From: Chelatococcus sp. HY11
GTDB lineage: Bacteria > Pseudomonadota > Alphaproteobacteria > Rhizobiales > Beijerinckiaceae
Direction: 5' to 3'
Length of the DNA: 64,000 nt
NCBI RefSeq assembly: GCF_018398335.1
Contig: NZ_JAHBRX010000001.1
Coordinates: 930,001-994,000 of the forward strand
Shown in pieces: positions 44,927 through 53,889 of the stretch; within the stretch, counting starts at the first letter, position 1; each line of letters starts with the position of its first letter. The notes under the pieces were generated by a model. The model was not told the origin of the DNA, did no database searches, and saw only the letters and a list, made by a program, of their open reading frames with translations. Position numbers and translations under genes: made by a program.

Positions 44927-46033
44927 CTACGCCGCGGGCCGGGTAAGGGTGCGGGATGTCGCGTCCTTGGGGCTTGCACCCGGGGAAGACATGGCATCGT
45001 CAGGGCATAGGTCGTCCTGACTTGCATCCTGCGGCGAGAGGTCAAACGACTTCAGGGCTTGCTCCGCCAGGCTGCGCTCACGCACCTCGCTCGGGCTGTA
45101 GCCGAACTCGCGTCGAAAGGCCCGGCTGAAGGTGGAGTGGTCGATGAAACCAACTTCGTTGCCAACCACATGGATTGGCAGGGAATCACCCGATGAAGTC
45201 AGATGGCGGTGCGCTTCCCTCAGCCGCTCGCGATTGATGAAATGAGCGACACCGCCCGCATGCTCAAAAAGCCGATAGAGCTTCGAGCGGGACATCGCCA
45301 TAAGCCGGGCGAGCTGCTCTGGATCGAAATCCGGGGAAGCCATGTTCTGGCGGACAATCAGGCGGATACGGTCGATGAGGAGGGCGCTGAGCGACACCTC
45401 CGTTGCCTTGGCATGCGCCTTGCGCGGCGCTATGCAGGCCGCTACCAGCGAACGTGTTGCTTCAGCCAGGCCTTGCGCCTGTTCGGGAGGAATATGCGGC
45501 AGATGCCGGGCGAGGTTTTCCATATGGCCGGCAAGCAGGGCGCCAAGTTCTTGATTTATCTCCAGATCCTCGCCGCGATCGACATCCCCGTCCTCATTCC
45601 GGCAGAAGTCCCTCGGTAGAAACAGCGTTAATACTTCCGTATTTTCTGCTCGTTCCTCAAACGGTCTGGCGAGCGGGCTGAAATTCGAGGAGCCAGGTCG
45701 CAGGACCTCCGGGGCCGATGTCCTGCCATCGCCGTGATAAGCCAGCGCCACGCACCAGTAATCCCGGAAGGGCTTGGGCCTGTGTCGCCAATGGCGCGCG
45801 CGCGCATTCGCGTAGAGCGTTCTTGTCAGGACAAGATCGCCGAAAACCCAGAATGAGCTATCGGCTTCGAATGCCTCAGACGTTCTCGTTGTCGGTAAAA
45901 GATCAGTCGTTTCTGACAGCATCAATCGCCATGCACTCAACTGATCCCGGTTTGGCACGTTCCCGCTTGAGAAGTGGCCGCCAAAAATGGCTCCGTTGGA
46001 ACCGCGCGAACTGGAGTAAGACGTGGTCGGCAC
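44927..46033 (-). CDS. AraC family transcriptional regulator
   Basis: A 368-residue regulator. The C-terminal double helix-turn-helix (about residues 235-335) reads LARLMAMSRSKLYRLFEHAGGVAHFINRERLREAHRHLTSSG and VGNEVGFIDHSTFSRAFRREFGYSPSEVRER, the standard AraC/XylS signature. The N-terminal ~200 residues match the AraC-binding-like sensor type (VLTRTLYANARARHWRHRP...DYWCVALAYHGDG). It lies upstream of and in line with the RND pump operon and is the likely local regulator. The Asp/Ser/Pro-rich tail after the HTH is unusual in length. Confidence 0.92.
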   Translation of the reverse strand: MPTTSYSSSRGSNGAIFGGHFSSGNVPNRDQLSAWRLMLSETTDLLPTTRTSEAFEADSSFWVFGDLVLTRTLYANARARHWRHRPKPFRDYWCVALAYHGDGRTSAPEVLRPGSSNFSPLARPFEERAENTEVLTLFLPRDFCRNEDGDVDRGEDLEINQELGALLAGHMENLARHLPHIPPEQAQGLAEATRSLVAACIAPRKAHAKATEVSLSALLIDRIRLIVRQNMASPDFDPEQLARLMAMSRSKLYRLFEHAGGVAHFINRERLREAHRHLTSSGDSLPIHVVGNEVGFIDHSTFSRAFRREFGYSPSEVRERSLAEQALKSFDLSPQDASQDDLCPDDAMSSPGASPKDATSRTLTRPAA

Positions 46034-46405
46034 GACAGCTTCCTTCCAGCTATTTGTGTCAACCTAAAGCACTGGACATGACCTTGGAACCGAACATATC
46101 GGCAGCAAAAAATGTGCCGCCGCCCGGTACTATTGGCAAGTGCCGGAGTGGAAACAAATTGTAACGCCGCTCCATATGCGGGGAGGGGCCTGATACTTTT
46201 GTGACGAGCTATTCCAGCCCGAAGGCGGCTTGAAGTCTCGGGGGGGGGGCGACCATTTGCAGTGGCCCACAAGCCCGTCTGCCGTCGCAGCCGGCTATCC
46301 ATTGAATTGCGCTGCCAACGGCGTCTGCCGCCGCCTCGGCATCCTGTTATCCCGAACGACATTCAAAGCCGCCCTTGTCGGACAATGATCGTTGTCAATG
46401 CAAGG
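46034..46405. other. 372-bp intergenic region
   Basis: Nothing recognised. It lies between the AraC-type gene start (minus) and the stop of the lipoprotein esterase gene (minus), and contains a run of nine or more G residues near 46243. It should contain the AraC gene promoter. Confidence 0.5.
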
Positions 46406-47554
46406 CTAGCGCGATGTGGCGGTATCGAACACGCGGATAGGGGCAGTTATGAGAAGGCTTGCGGCAGAGCCAAGTGCATCCGCGGCGACTAGCGGGGACG
46501 AGAGATCGGAGTCGGTGATCACCTGGCCCTGCAATAGTCTGTCGCCGATCAGGCGGACCGCCTCCGGGCTCGCGGCATAGAGGTCATGATTAATGCGATC
46601 GCCCGCATTGAGTGCGCTCAGGTCGAGAACAGTAACTCCCGACAGACCCGCCAGCTGCTGTTGGTACTCGTCACGCGTGACGTCTATTCCACCCAGGCGT
46701 GTAGCGCCCCGCGAGATGAAGCGCGAAAGCTGCAAGGCCCGGTCATGCTGCGCGACAAACAGGGTCACGCGCGGCCGCCGCGACCCCATGTCCTCGATCT
46801 GGCGCCGGAAGACGCCTATGTCGAGATCTGGAGAGGCAAGGATGAGATTGTCGATCTTCTTTGGCACGCCTCCCTTTTCCAGAGCGAGCTGGCGTATCGC
46901 CTCCACGGCGGGCCAGCTGCCCATGGAATGGGCGAGGATGGTGATCTCGCCCACGAAGGGGCTGCTCGCCGCCACCCGCAGGAGATAGGCGAGATCCGAG
47001 CGCGAGTAGGACGCGTTGTCGAAATCCCGGCTGTAGTCGAGAAGGCGCCCGCGTGAGGGCCAGGAAAAAAGAACCGGTGCCGCGTTGGCATCCGCGTCAT
47101 GGGCCAACTGGGCAAAACGGAAGACGGCGCGGTCAAATGGCGTGTTGAAGCCGTGTACGAATACGAAGACGCGGCGCTTCCGGCCGTTTCTGGACCTGAA
47201 CCAGTCCGCAAGATGGGCCTTGGAGACCGGTGTCGCGGAGGTCACCGTGAAGTCCGTCTCGGAATTGCCGGGCGAGGACCGTGGAAACTGGATGGTTCCC
47301 ACCTCGCGATCGCGCGGGATAGAGACGACGATATTCGCGAAGGATACGGTTTCCCCGCGATCACCGGTGAAAAGAACTCCGGGATCGCTCGATGGCGCCC
47401 TGGTCGTCGCGGCCAGCATGTCGACCCGCGCCGCGCCCGGAGCCGGCGCTACCGGCTGCAGCATCCCGCGAGGCACAGAGGAGCATGCGTTGAGGCCAAG
47501 CGCGAGAGCCAGCAGGGGCAATCCATTGCGCCACCAGGAGAAGCCAGCCGGCAT
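46406..47554 (-). CDS. Lipoprotein alpha/beta hydrolase (DUF900-type esterase)
   Basis: A 382-residue lipoprotein: signal GLPLLALALGLNACSSVPRG with lipobox (LNAC). The hydrolase core has the oxyanion segment VFVFVHGFNTPFDRAVFRFAQLAHD and the nucleophile elbow EITILAHSMGSWPAVEAIRQLAL (Ser in AHSMGS), with the DUF900 feature FSWPSRGRLLDYSRDFDNASYSRSDLA. Such proteins are esterase/lipase-like envelope enzymes. It is divergent from the AbgT operon. Confidence 0.9.
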   Translation of the reverse strand: MPAGFSWWRNGLPLLALALGLNACSSVPRGMLQPVAPAPGAARVDMLAATTRAPSSDPGVLFTGDRGETVSFANIVVSIPRDREVGTIQFPRSSPGNSETDFTVTSATPVSKAHLADWFRSRNGRKRRVFVFVHGFNTPFDRAVFRFAQLAHDADANAAPVLFSWPSRGRLLDYSRDFDNASYSRSDLAYLLRVAASSPFVGEITILAHSMGSWPAVEAIRQLALEKGGVPKKIDNLILASPDLDIGVFRRQIEDMGSRRPRVTLFVAQHDRALQLSRFISRGATRLGGIDVTRDEYQQQLAGLSGVTVLDLSALNAGDRINHDLYAASPEAVRLIGDRLLQGQVITDSDLSSPLVAADALGSAASLLITAPIRVFDTATSR

Positions 47555-47927
47555 TATTCAAAGGCTCCGGAACAAGAACATCGCATGGAGGGCAGGTAGG
47601 ATCGACAGGGGCGGGGACCGGTACAGCGCCGGGCGTGATTCTGGCATCAGCACCCCTGGAGCATTGAGAGCGGATCCACAAAATTGCCGAGGCCAAGTCA
47701 ACATAAAGAACACATGTGACGGCAGCAAGCGGGGTAAAGGCGGATCCGTTGCAGCCATCCCGGCAAAATTTGGGACAAGGGGTCCAAGGATTGGGATTCT
47801 GTGCAGATGTTCAATCGGCAGGGCGGACTAAGTTCCCTCAAGAATGACAATCCGGGCAGGTTTCGGATTGCCGAGCCGGCTACATTCCCCCCTGAGAGGC
47901 GGAACGTTCAGCGCGGGAGAGGGCGAG
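47555..47927. other. 373-bp intergenic region
   Basis: It separates two divergent genes and should contain both promoters. The 28 codons in frame upstream of the AbgT start (47844-47927) are Arg/Gly/Ser-rich and lack features of the family, so I treat them as untranslated. No repeat noted. Confidence 0.5.
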
Positions 47928-49478
47928 ATGACTGTCGAAATTACCGCGCCAAAGACGACGATGCAGAGATTTCTCGATGCCGTCGAGAAGGTGGGGAACA
48001 TGGTTCCTCATCCCGTCGTGATCTTCCTGATCCTCATTGGCATCGTCATGGTGCTGTCAGCGGTGCTCAGCCTGTTTGGAGCGTCGATCACATTCGAGCG
48101 CATCAATCCGGATACGCATCAGGTCGAAATGGCGACGACCGCGATACGCAGTCTGCTCAACACTGACGGTATTCGCTTTATATATTCATCGCTCATTCCG
48201 AATTTCATGAGCTTCACCGCCGTCGGGCTCATGATCGTCGCCATGATCGGCGCCGGCGTTGCCGAAGAGTCCGGCCTTGTTACGGCTTTGATCCGTAAGC
48301 TGGTCATCGTCTCGCCCGGTTGGGCGCTGACCTATATCCTGTCCTTCGTCGGCATCCTCGCGAGCATCGCCGCGGACGCGGGCTATCTGGTGCTGATCCC
48401 GCTCGCGGGGATCGCGTATCTGGCCGTCGGCCGCCATCCGCTCGCTGGCCTTGCCCTCGGTTTCGCGGCGGTGGCCGGGGCATTCACGGTCAATATGCTG
48501 ATCAAGCCTCTCGATGCCGTGCTTGTCGAATTCACCAACGATGCGGCCCATCTCGTTGATCCCAACCGCTCCATCGGTCTTGCCTCGAACCTCTGGTTCT
48601 CCATCGCGTCCGTGCTCTTTCTGACGGTTGTGGTCGCCTTTATTACAGACCGCATCATCGCCCCACGGCTCGGCACCTACGATCCGAATCTTGCGTCTGA
48701 AGGAACAACCACGGAGCAGGGCAGCGCGCTCTCCGAGCAGGAGTCTCGCGGTCTTCGTTTCGCTGGTTTTGGACTGCTGGCGCTGATCGCAGTCTTCTGT
48801 GTGTTGACGCTGCCTTCAGGGGCGCCTTTGCGCAATCCCGCAAGTGGCGAATTGATCGGCAACTCGCCCTTCATGAACGGCCTGATCGCCCTGATCATGC
48901 TCATGTTCCTGGTGACCGGCTGGGCCTTTGGCATCGGTGCGGGCACCTTGAAAACGCTCCCGGAAGTGATCGCGGCGATCGAGAAGTCGATCAAAAGCCT
49001 AGGCGGGACAATTTTCCTTTTTTTCGTGCTGAGCCAGTTCGTCGCCTATTTCACCTATACGAATATCGGCACGGTCATGGCGCTCAGCCTCTCAGGGGCA
49101 CTCCAGGCCGCCAATATCGGTGCCTTGCCGCTGCTGCTAGGCTTCATCGTGGTGGTGGCGATCATCGACCTGCTTCTGACCGGGGCGATCGCGAAATGGG
49201 CGATTTTTGCTCCCGTTTTCGTCCCGTTGCTCATGAAGCTGGGCGTCGAGCCGGAAGCCGTGCTGGCGGCTTATCGTGTCGGTGACTCTCCGATGAACGC
49301 CATCACCCCACTCAACGCCTATTTCGCTCTGGTCGTCGGTTTCGCCCAGAAATACGACCGATCGGCGGGCGTCGGTACGATCGTGTCCCTGATGCTCCCC
49401 TATGTCGTCTGGATGTTCATCTTGTGGACCGCGCTTTTCGCATTCTGGAAAGTTCTTGGCCTGCCCTGGGGGCTGTGA
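47928..49478 (+). CDS. AbgT family transporter
   Basis: A 516-residue inner-membrane transporter. The AbgT pattern is clear: VEKVGNMVPHPVVIFLILIGIVMVLSAVLSLFG at the start, then IPNFMSFTAVGLMIVAMIGAGVAEESGLVTALIRKLV, AFTVNMLIKPLDAVLVEFTNDAAHLVDP and, near the end, YRVGDSPMNAITPLNAYFALVVGFAQKY. The family imports p-aminobenzoyl-glutamate or, in MtrF/YdaH, exports antimetabolites such as sulfonamides. The start at 47928 follows GGGAGAGGG. With an M20 peptidase next, uptake followed by cleavage of a peptide-like substrate is favoured. Confidence 0.93.
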   Translation: MTVEITAPKTTMQRFLDAVEKVGNMVPHPVVIFLILIGIVMVLSAVLSLFGASITFERINPDTHQVEMATTAIRSLLNTDGIRFIYSSLIPNFMSFTAVGLMIVAMIGAGVAEESGLVTALIRKLVIVSPGWALTYILSFVGILASIAADAGYLVLIPLAGIAYLAVGRHPLAGLALGFAAVAGAFTVNMLIKPLDAVLVEFTNDAAHLVDPNRSIGLASNLWFSIASVLFLTVVVAFITDRIIAPRLGTYDPNLASEGTTTEQGSALSEQESRGLRFAGFGLLALIAVFCVLTLPSGAPLRNPASGELIGNSPFMNGLIALIMLMFLVTGWAFGIGAGTLKTLPEVIAAIEKSIKSLGGTIFLFFVLSQFVAYFTYTNIGTVMALSLSGALQAANIGALPLLLGFIVVVAIIDLLLTGAIAKWAIFAPVFVPLLMKLGVEPEAVLAAYRVGDSPMNAITPLNAYFALVVGFAQKYDRSAGVGTIVSLMLPYVVWMFILWTALFAFWKVLGLPWGL

Positions 49479-49531
49479 TGCCCGCGCGTGTCGCGTGAAA
49501 CACCCCAACTTTCACCTGATTGGATGACACC

Positions 49532-50734
49532 ATGAGTAGCTCCGCCGTACCTCTCGATGTTGAGTCCGCCGTCGATCATCTGATGCGCTTTCTCTCGGTT
49601 GAAGGCGTGACCGGGCAGGAGGCGAATATCGCCGCCGCCGTCAGCGATGCCTTGAAGAAGGCCGGCGTGCCGGCCTCCGCGATCCGCTTTGACGATGTCA
49701 ATAAACGTATCCCCCTGCCAACGGAGACGGGCAATCTCATCGTCGATCTGCCTGGTACGCGGCCGGGCCCGCGCCTGTTGTTCTCGACGCATCTCGACAC
49801 GGTGCCGCTTTGTGCTGGGGTGAAGCCTCGGCGTGAAGGCGACCGCATCGTCTCGGACGGTACCACCGCGCTTGGTGGCGATGCCCGCACGGGCGTCGCG
49901 CTCCTCGTCGTGCTCGCCGAAACGCTGATCAAAAACAAGCTCCCCCATCCGCCGATCACGCTGCTTTTCACCGTTCGCGAAGAGAGCGGCCTGCATGGCG
50001 CGCGTGAACTCAACCCCGCCGATCTCGGCGGCGCGGTCATGTGCATCAATGTCGATGGCCAGCTTGCCTCGGAGCTGATCGTCGGGGCTGTCGGTCAGGA
50101 GAATTGGGAGGTCGAGATCACGGGCAAGGCATCCCACGCCGGCGTCGCGCCCGACAAGGGCATCTCCGCCACGCTTGTCGGTGCCATCGCCCTCGCGGAG
50201 GCACAACAGGCCGGCTGGTTCGGCAAGGTCGTCAAGCCTGACGGCCGGGGGACCAGCAACGTCGGAATCTTCGGTGGCCGGGATGGCAAGCCGGCGGGTG
50301 ACGCGACCAATGTCGTCACGGATTACGCCTATATTCGTGGCGAGGCGCGCAGTCCCGATGCCTCCTTCGCAACGAGCATCGCCGAGGGCTACAAGCAAGC
50401 TTTCGCGAAGGCGCAGGGCATGGTGAAGGACCACGACGGACAGGTCGCCGAGGTCAAATTCAGCCACAAGCCGGCCTATCCGCCCTTTGAGCTCGGCAAG
50501 GACGCTCCTGTCGTCAAACGCGCGGCCAGGGCGCTCGGGCTCCTTGGCATCGAGCCAACCTATCTGTTTTCGAACGGAGGGCTCGACGCGAACTGGCTCG
50601 ACAAGCATGGTGTTCCAACGGTCACCATTGGAGCGGGGCAGGCGGAGATCCATACCATCAGGGAATATGTGAACCTTGATGAATATGAGAAAGGTTGCCG
50701 CCTCGGCATCCTGATGGCGACCCTGGAGGACTGA
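49532..50734 (+). CDS. M20 family metallopeptidase (tripeptidase/aminoacyl-hydrolase type)
   Basis: A 400-residue dizinc peptidase. Zinc ligands and catalytic residues are seen in FSTHLDTVPLC (His, Asp), ALGGDARTGVALLV (bridging Asp), and LFTVREESGLHGAREL (Glu-Glu), and HIS in HTIREYVNLDEYE near the C-terminus. The lid/dimerisation domain lies between about residues 180 and 295 (ITGKASHAGVAPDKGISATLVGAIALA). This resembles PepT/YgeY-type peptidases. It follows the AbgT gene by 53 bp. The frame begins at a TTG (49520); the ATG at 49532 is preferred. Confidence 0.9.
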   Translation: MSSSAVPLDVESAVDHLMRFLSVEGVTGQEANIAAAVSDALKKAGVPASAIRFDDVNKRIPLPTETGNLIVDLPGTRPGPRLLFSTHLDTVPLCAGVKPRREGDRIVSDGTTALGGDARTGVALLVVLAETLIKNKLPHPPITLLFTVREESGLHGARELNPADLGGAVMCINVDGQLASELIVGAVGQENWEVEITGKASHAGVAPDKGISATLVGAIALAEAQQAGWFGKVVKPDGRGTSNVGIFGGRDGKPAGDATNVVTDYAYIRGEARSPDASFATSIAEGYKQAFAKAQGMVKDHDGQVAEVKFSHKPAYPPFELGKDAPVVKRAARALGLLGIEPTYLFSNGGLDANWLDKHGVPTVTIGAGQAEIHTIREYVNLDEYEKGCRLGILMATLED

Positions 50735-50816
50735 GCGTTGGCCGGAGTGTCCTTCTGCCACCCTCATGTCGCGCTGGCAGCCGGACGGTCCGGCGAAGTC
50801 CAATAGGGAGCTGAGT

Positions 50817-52652
50817 TTGAGCCCGATAGCCTACACCGGCACGATCATTGCCGTTGCGGTCGTCCTGTTCGTCTGGAACAAGATCCCCGTCGTCCTCGTC
50901 GCAATGATGGTCGCGCTGGCGCTGTGGGCGACGGGTGTCTTGACCTTGCCGCAGGCCCTCGCCGGGCTTGGCGATCCCGCTGTGATCTTCATCGCCTCGC
51001 TGTTCATCGTCAGTTCCGGTCTGGAAATGACGGGCGTCACGGCCTGGGCGGGGCAACTCCTGATCAAGGGGGCGGGGGAGGAGAGCAGGACCCGTCTTCT
51101 GCTGTTCACGATGGGCCTTGTCGCTGTGCTGACGGCTCTGATCAGCGTCAATGGCGCCGTCGCGGCGCTGCTGCCGGTCGTCGTCGTCATAGCCGTCCGG
51201 CTGAAGCGTAACGCATCGCAACTGCTGATGCCGCTCGTCTTCGCCGCCCATGCAGGCTCGATGCTGGCGCTGACGGGGACCCCCGTGAACGTCCTGGTCT
51301 CGGAAGCGGGAAGCGATGCGGGTGTCGGGGCGTTTGGCTTCTTCGAATTCGCGCTCGTCGGCATTCCGTTGTTGGCGGGGACGATGGCGATCATCGTTCT
51401 GTTCGGGGAGCGCCTTTTGCCGGAGCGCAATGGCGCGAGCATGCCTTCCGATTTCAGCAGGCACGCCAAGACCCTGGTCGAGCAGTACGGATTAGCCAGC
51501 GGGATTTACCAGATGCGTGTCCGGGCCACGTCTCCCTATATCGGGCAGACGTCGTCCGCCGTCGATTTTGCCGCCTATCCAGGCTTGCAGCTCGTGGCCG
51601 TTCAAGAAGGGGAGACGGCAAGCCCGTTGCGCCGCTCGCTCATCGCGGAGGGCGACCATCTTCTGGTGCGCGGTGAGGCGGAGGCTGCCGCGACACTGGC
51701 GGCGGACATGCATCTTGCTTTCCGCGAGGCGGTCAAGTCGGGCGAGGGGGAGGGAACGCTTTTCAATCAGCGGTCGGGCCTCGCCGAGGTCGTGATCCCC
51801 CCGCGCTCCGGACTGATTGGCCAGAACGTGTTTCCCGGAATGGTCACCGAGAGCGGCGATCTGATTGTCCTGGCTGTGCAGCGTGCCGGGGCCGAGCTCG
51901 CGGCCGCCAAAGCGGTGGAGGATGGTGGGGGCATCATGCTGCAGGCCGGCGACACGATGTTGCTGCAGGGAACCTGGAAGGCCCTCGATATTCACCTCGA
52001 CGACCCGGATGTCCTGGTGGTGAGTTCACCCGAATTGGTCCGGCGTCAGGCCGTCCCGATGGGCCCGGGCGCGAAGCAGGCCGTCGCTATCCTGTTCGCC
52101 ATGGTGCTGCTGCTCGCCACAGGCGTCGTTCCTCCGGCGGTCGCCGGGTTGCTGGCGGCCGGCGCTATCATTCTGTCCGGGATCATGAGCGTCGAGCAAT
52201 CCTATCGCGCGATCAGCTGGACCACGGTGATCCTCGTCGGTGCGATGATGCCGCTCTCGACCGCCATGGTCGAAACCGGCGCGGCCAAGATGCTGGCTGA
52301 ACGTCTCGTCTACCTGGTCGGCGACGCCGGGCCGATCGCCCTGCTCGCCGGCTTGTTCGTCCTCACCGCCATCATGGGGCAGCTCATCAGCAACACGGCG
52401 ACAGCCCTGATCGTCATTCCGATCGGGGTCGCGGCGGCGGTGAGCATGGGGATCTCGCCGAAGCCGGTGCTGATGAGCACGACGGTGGCCGCGGCGGGCG
52501 CGTTCCTGACCCCGATCGCGACGCCGACGAACCTGATGGTCATGGGCCCGGGGGGATATGCTTTCGGCGACTACTGGAAACTTGGCTTACCGTTGCTGAT
52601 TTGGTTCTTTGTCGTCGCGGTCTTTATCGTGCCACTTATCTGGCGCTTCTAA
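50817..52652 (+). CDS. SLC13 (DASS) permease with RCK-C domains
   Basis: A 611-residue transporter. Two transmembrane halves of the citrate/dicarboxylate symporter type (GDPAVIFIASLFIVSSGLEMTGVTAWAG; ILVGAMMPLSTAMVETGAAKMLAERLV; QLISNTATALIVIPIGVAAA; GAFLTPIATPTNLMVMGPGGY) flank a central cytoplasmic region of two TrkA-C/RCK-C-like domains (IYQMRVRATSPYIGQTSSAVDF...; LAEVVIPPRSGLIGQNVFPGMVTESGDLIVLAVQR). The TTG at 50817, 7 nt after GGGAG, is preferred over the ATG at 50766, which lacks a ribosome site. It follows the peptidase by 82 bp. Substrates of such hybrids include sulfate, organic acids and thiol amino acids. Confidence 0.88.
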   Translation: MSPIAYTGTIIAVAVVLFVWNKIPVVLVAMMVALALWATGVLTLPQALAGLGDPAVIFIASLFIVSSGLEMTGVTAWAGQLLIKGAGEESRTRLLLFTMGLVAVLTALISVNGAVAALLPVVVVIAVRLKRNASQLLMPLVFAAHAGSMLALTGTPVNVLVSEAGSDAGVGAFGFFEFALVGIPLLAGTMAIIVLFGERLLPERNGASMPSDFSRHAKTLVEQYGLASGIYQMRVRATSPYIGQTSSAVDFAAYPGLQLVAVQEGETASPLRRSLIAEGDHLLVRGEAEAAATLAADMHLAFREAVKSGEGEGTLFNQRSGLAEVVIPPRSGLIGQNVFPGMVTESGDLIVLAVQRAGAELAAAKAVEDGGGIMLQAGDTMLLQGTWKALDIHLDDPDVLVVSSPELVRRQAVPMGPGAKQAVAILFAMVLLLATGVVPPAVAGLLAAGAIILSGIMSVEQSYRAISWTTVILVGAMMPLSTAMVETGAAKMLAERLVYLVGDAGPIALLAGLFVLTAIMGQLISNTATALIVIPIGVAAAVSMGISPKPVLMSTTVAAAGAFLTPIATPTNLMVMGPGGYAFGDYWKLGLPLLIWFFVVAVFIVPLIWRF

Positions 52653-52833
52653 GCACGGGCATGCTTCACGGGGCTCCGCCTGTGCGGAACCCGTAAGCTC
52701 CATCCGGGCTGGCAGCCCATGCGCAGTCACGAGAGGGGAGCGGGAGGGCAAGCAGACGGTGCCCGTCGCCTGCTTCTCGCGGCAAAACAGGACGCGGTAA
52801 CGATCATCCGTTGTTCACTCCAAGGAGGAAGAA

Positions 52834-53091
52834 TTGGTTTATAAGTTTGGGGCGATGGTTATCGCCGGCTGTTTCATCTCAGCCGTCTATTCAGGCGGCG
52901 CTCTCGCTGGGCCCTTGCAACCAGCACAATTGAACGTGCCGCAGACGGGGGTGGAACTCGCGCAATGGGGACGCCCGCCGCCGCCAAGGCATGTCAGGCC
53001 GGCGCCAAGACGGTGCTGGTGGGAAAATCGCCGGATGAGGGATCATAGAGGGCGGTGGGTCGTGCGCCGTGTGCAGGTCTGCACACGCTGA
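52834..53091 (+). CDS. Small exported basic protein
   Basis: An 85-residue protein starting with TTG directly after a perfect AAGGAGG. The signal peptide (FGAMVIAGCFISAVYSGGALA) precedes a short mature domain ending RPAPRRCWWENRRMRDHRGRWVVRRVQVCTR, rich in Arg and Trp with two Cys that may form a disulfide. This resembles the common Rhizobiales small periplasmic proteins of unknown function. It has no close operon partner. Confidence 0.75.
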   Translation: MVYKFGAMVIAGCFISAVYSGGALAGPLQPAQLNVPQTGVELAQWGRPPPPRHVRPAPRRCWWENRRMRDHRGRWVVRRVQVCTR

Positions 53092-53307
53092 GCAAGCCGT
53101 TCTCACTCCGCCTCGCGTGCGTCGAAGCTGATCCTGGAACAGGCGGTGCGCGTGGGGACGGTATGGCATGTGATGTCCGGGCCCATCCATATTGACGCCC
53201 GGAGTGCTCCGCGTTCTCAACCTGGCGGAAAAGCCCAATCTCGGATGGCGCGCCGCCGCGATCGGACGGCAGCGACGCGTCTTCTGCGCCGCTGATCTTC
53301 GTTGCCA

Positions 53308-53370
53308 AGCATTATCTTCACGTGAAGCATTATCTTCAGGTGAAGCGGGTTCACTTCGCTCGAAAATGCT
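53308..53370. repeat. Tandem and palindromic repeat after the GNAT gene
   Basis: An 18-bp unit (AGCATTATCTTCACGTGA at 53308-53325, repeated with one change at 53326-53343) is followed by TTCACTTCGCTCGAAAATGCT. Read on the minus strand, AGCATTTTCGAGCGAAGTG and TTCACxTGAAGATAATGCT match a known Rhizobiales intergenic palindrome. It ends at the GNAT stop codon. Confidence 0.65.
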
Positions 53371-53889
53371 TTAGGCGAGGGTCTTCCGGATCTGCACCAG
53401 GCTTGGGTCGTCGGGATGGCTCGTTGCAACGAAACCCTGCTCCTGTTCGACCTCTAGAGCTTCGTGGTTCTCGCGGCTCTCGATTGCTTCCAGTATCTTG
53501 ACGCCCCTTGCCTGCGCGTGATCCGCGGCGTAGCGAAGCAACTCCCAGGCAACACCCTTGTGCTTGTCGTTCGCGCGAACGGAAATCGCGATTTCGGCCC
53601 GTTCGAAATTCGCGTCACAGGCGACCATGGCCGTTGCGACAACCGATTTCCCGTCTTCGGCAAAGGCTAGGAAGTGCTCTGTCTGATGGTGATCCACGTG
53701 AGTCATTGCGATCAGCCGCTCGTGACCGACCTCCTTCATGCTTGCCAGAAACCGGAAGCGCAGGTCTTCCGGCGCGACGCGGGAAAAAAATTCCGCCAGA
53801 GCCTTCTCATCGCCGGGCCGCACGGGCCGCACATGAAGCACAAGACCGGTGCGGGTGACTAGATCGTGGCTACCATTCTCATTCGTCAT
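53371..53889 (-). CDS. GNAT family N-acetyltransferase
   Basis: A 172-residue acetyl-CoA-dependent acyltransferase. The ATG at 53889 follows GGAGC at the proper distance; the frame extends to 53967 without support. The fold is visible from VLHVRPVRPGDEKALAEFFSRVAPEDLRFRFL through AEIAISVRANDKHKGVAWELLRYAADHAQARGVKILEAIES, where the last stretch holds the acetyl-CoA loop (altered from RGxG to DKHKGV). A perfect FNR/FixK-type box lies about 180 bp upstream, so expression under low oxygen is plausible. Substrate unknown; the N-terminal motif resembles protein-acetylating (Pat-like) GNATs of rhizobia. Confidence 0.87.
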   Translation of the reverse strand: MTNENGSHDLVTRTGLVLHVRPVRPGDEKALAEFFSRVAPEDLRFRFLASMKEVGHERLIAMTHVDHHQTEHFLAFAEDGKSVVATAMVACDANFERAEIAISVRANDKHKGVAWELLRYAADHAQARGVKILEAIESRENHEALEVEQEQGFVATSHPDDPSLVQIRKTLA

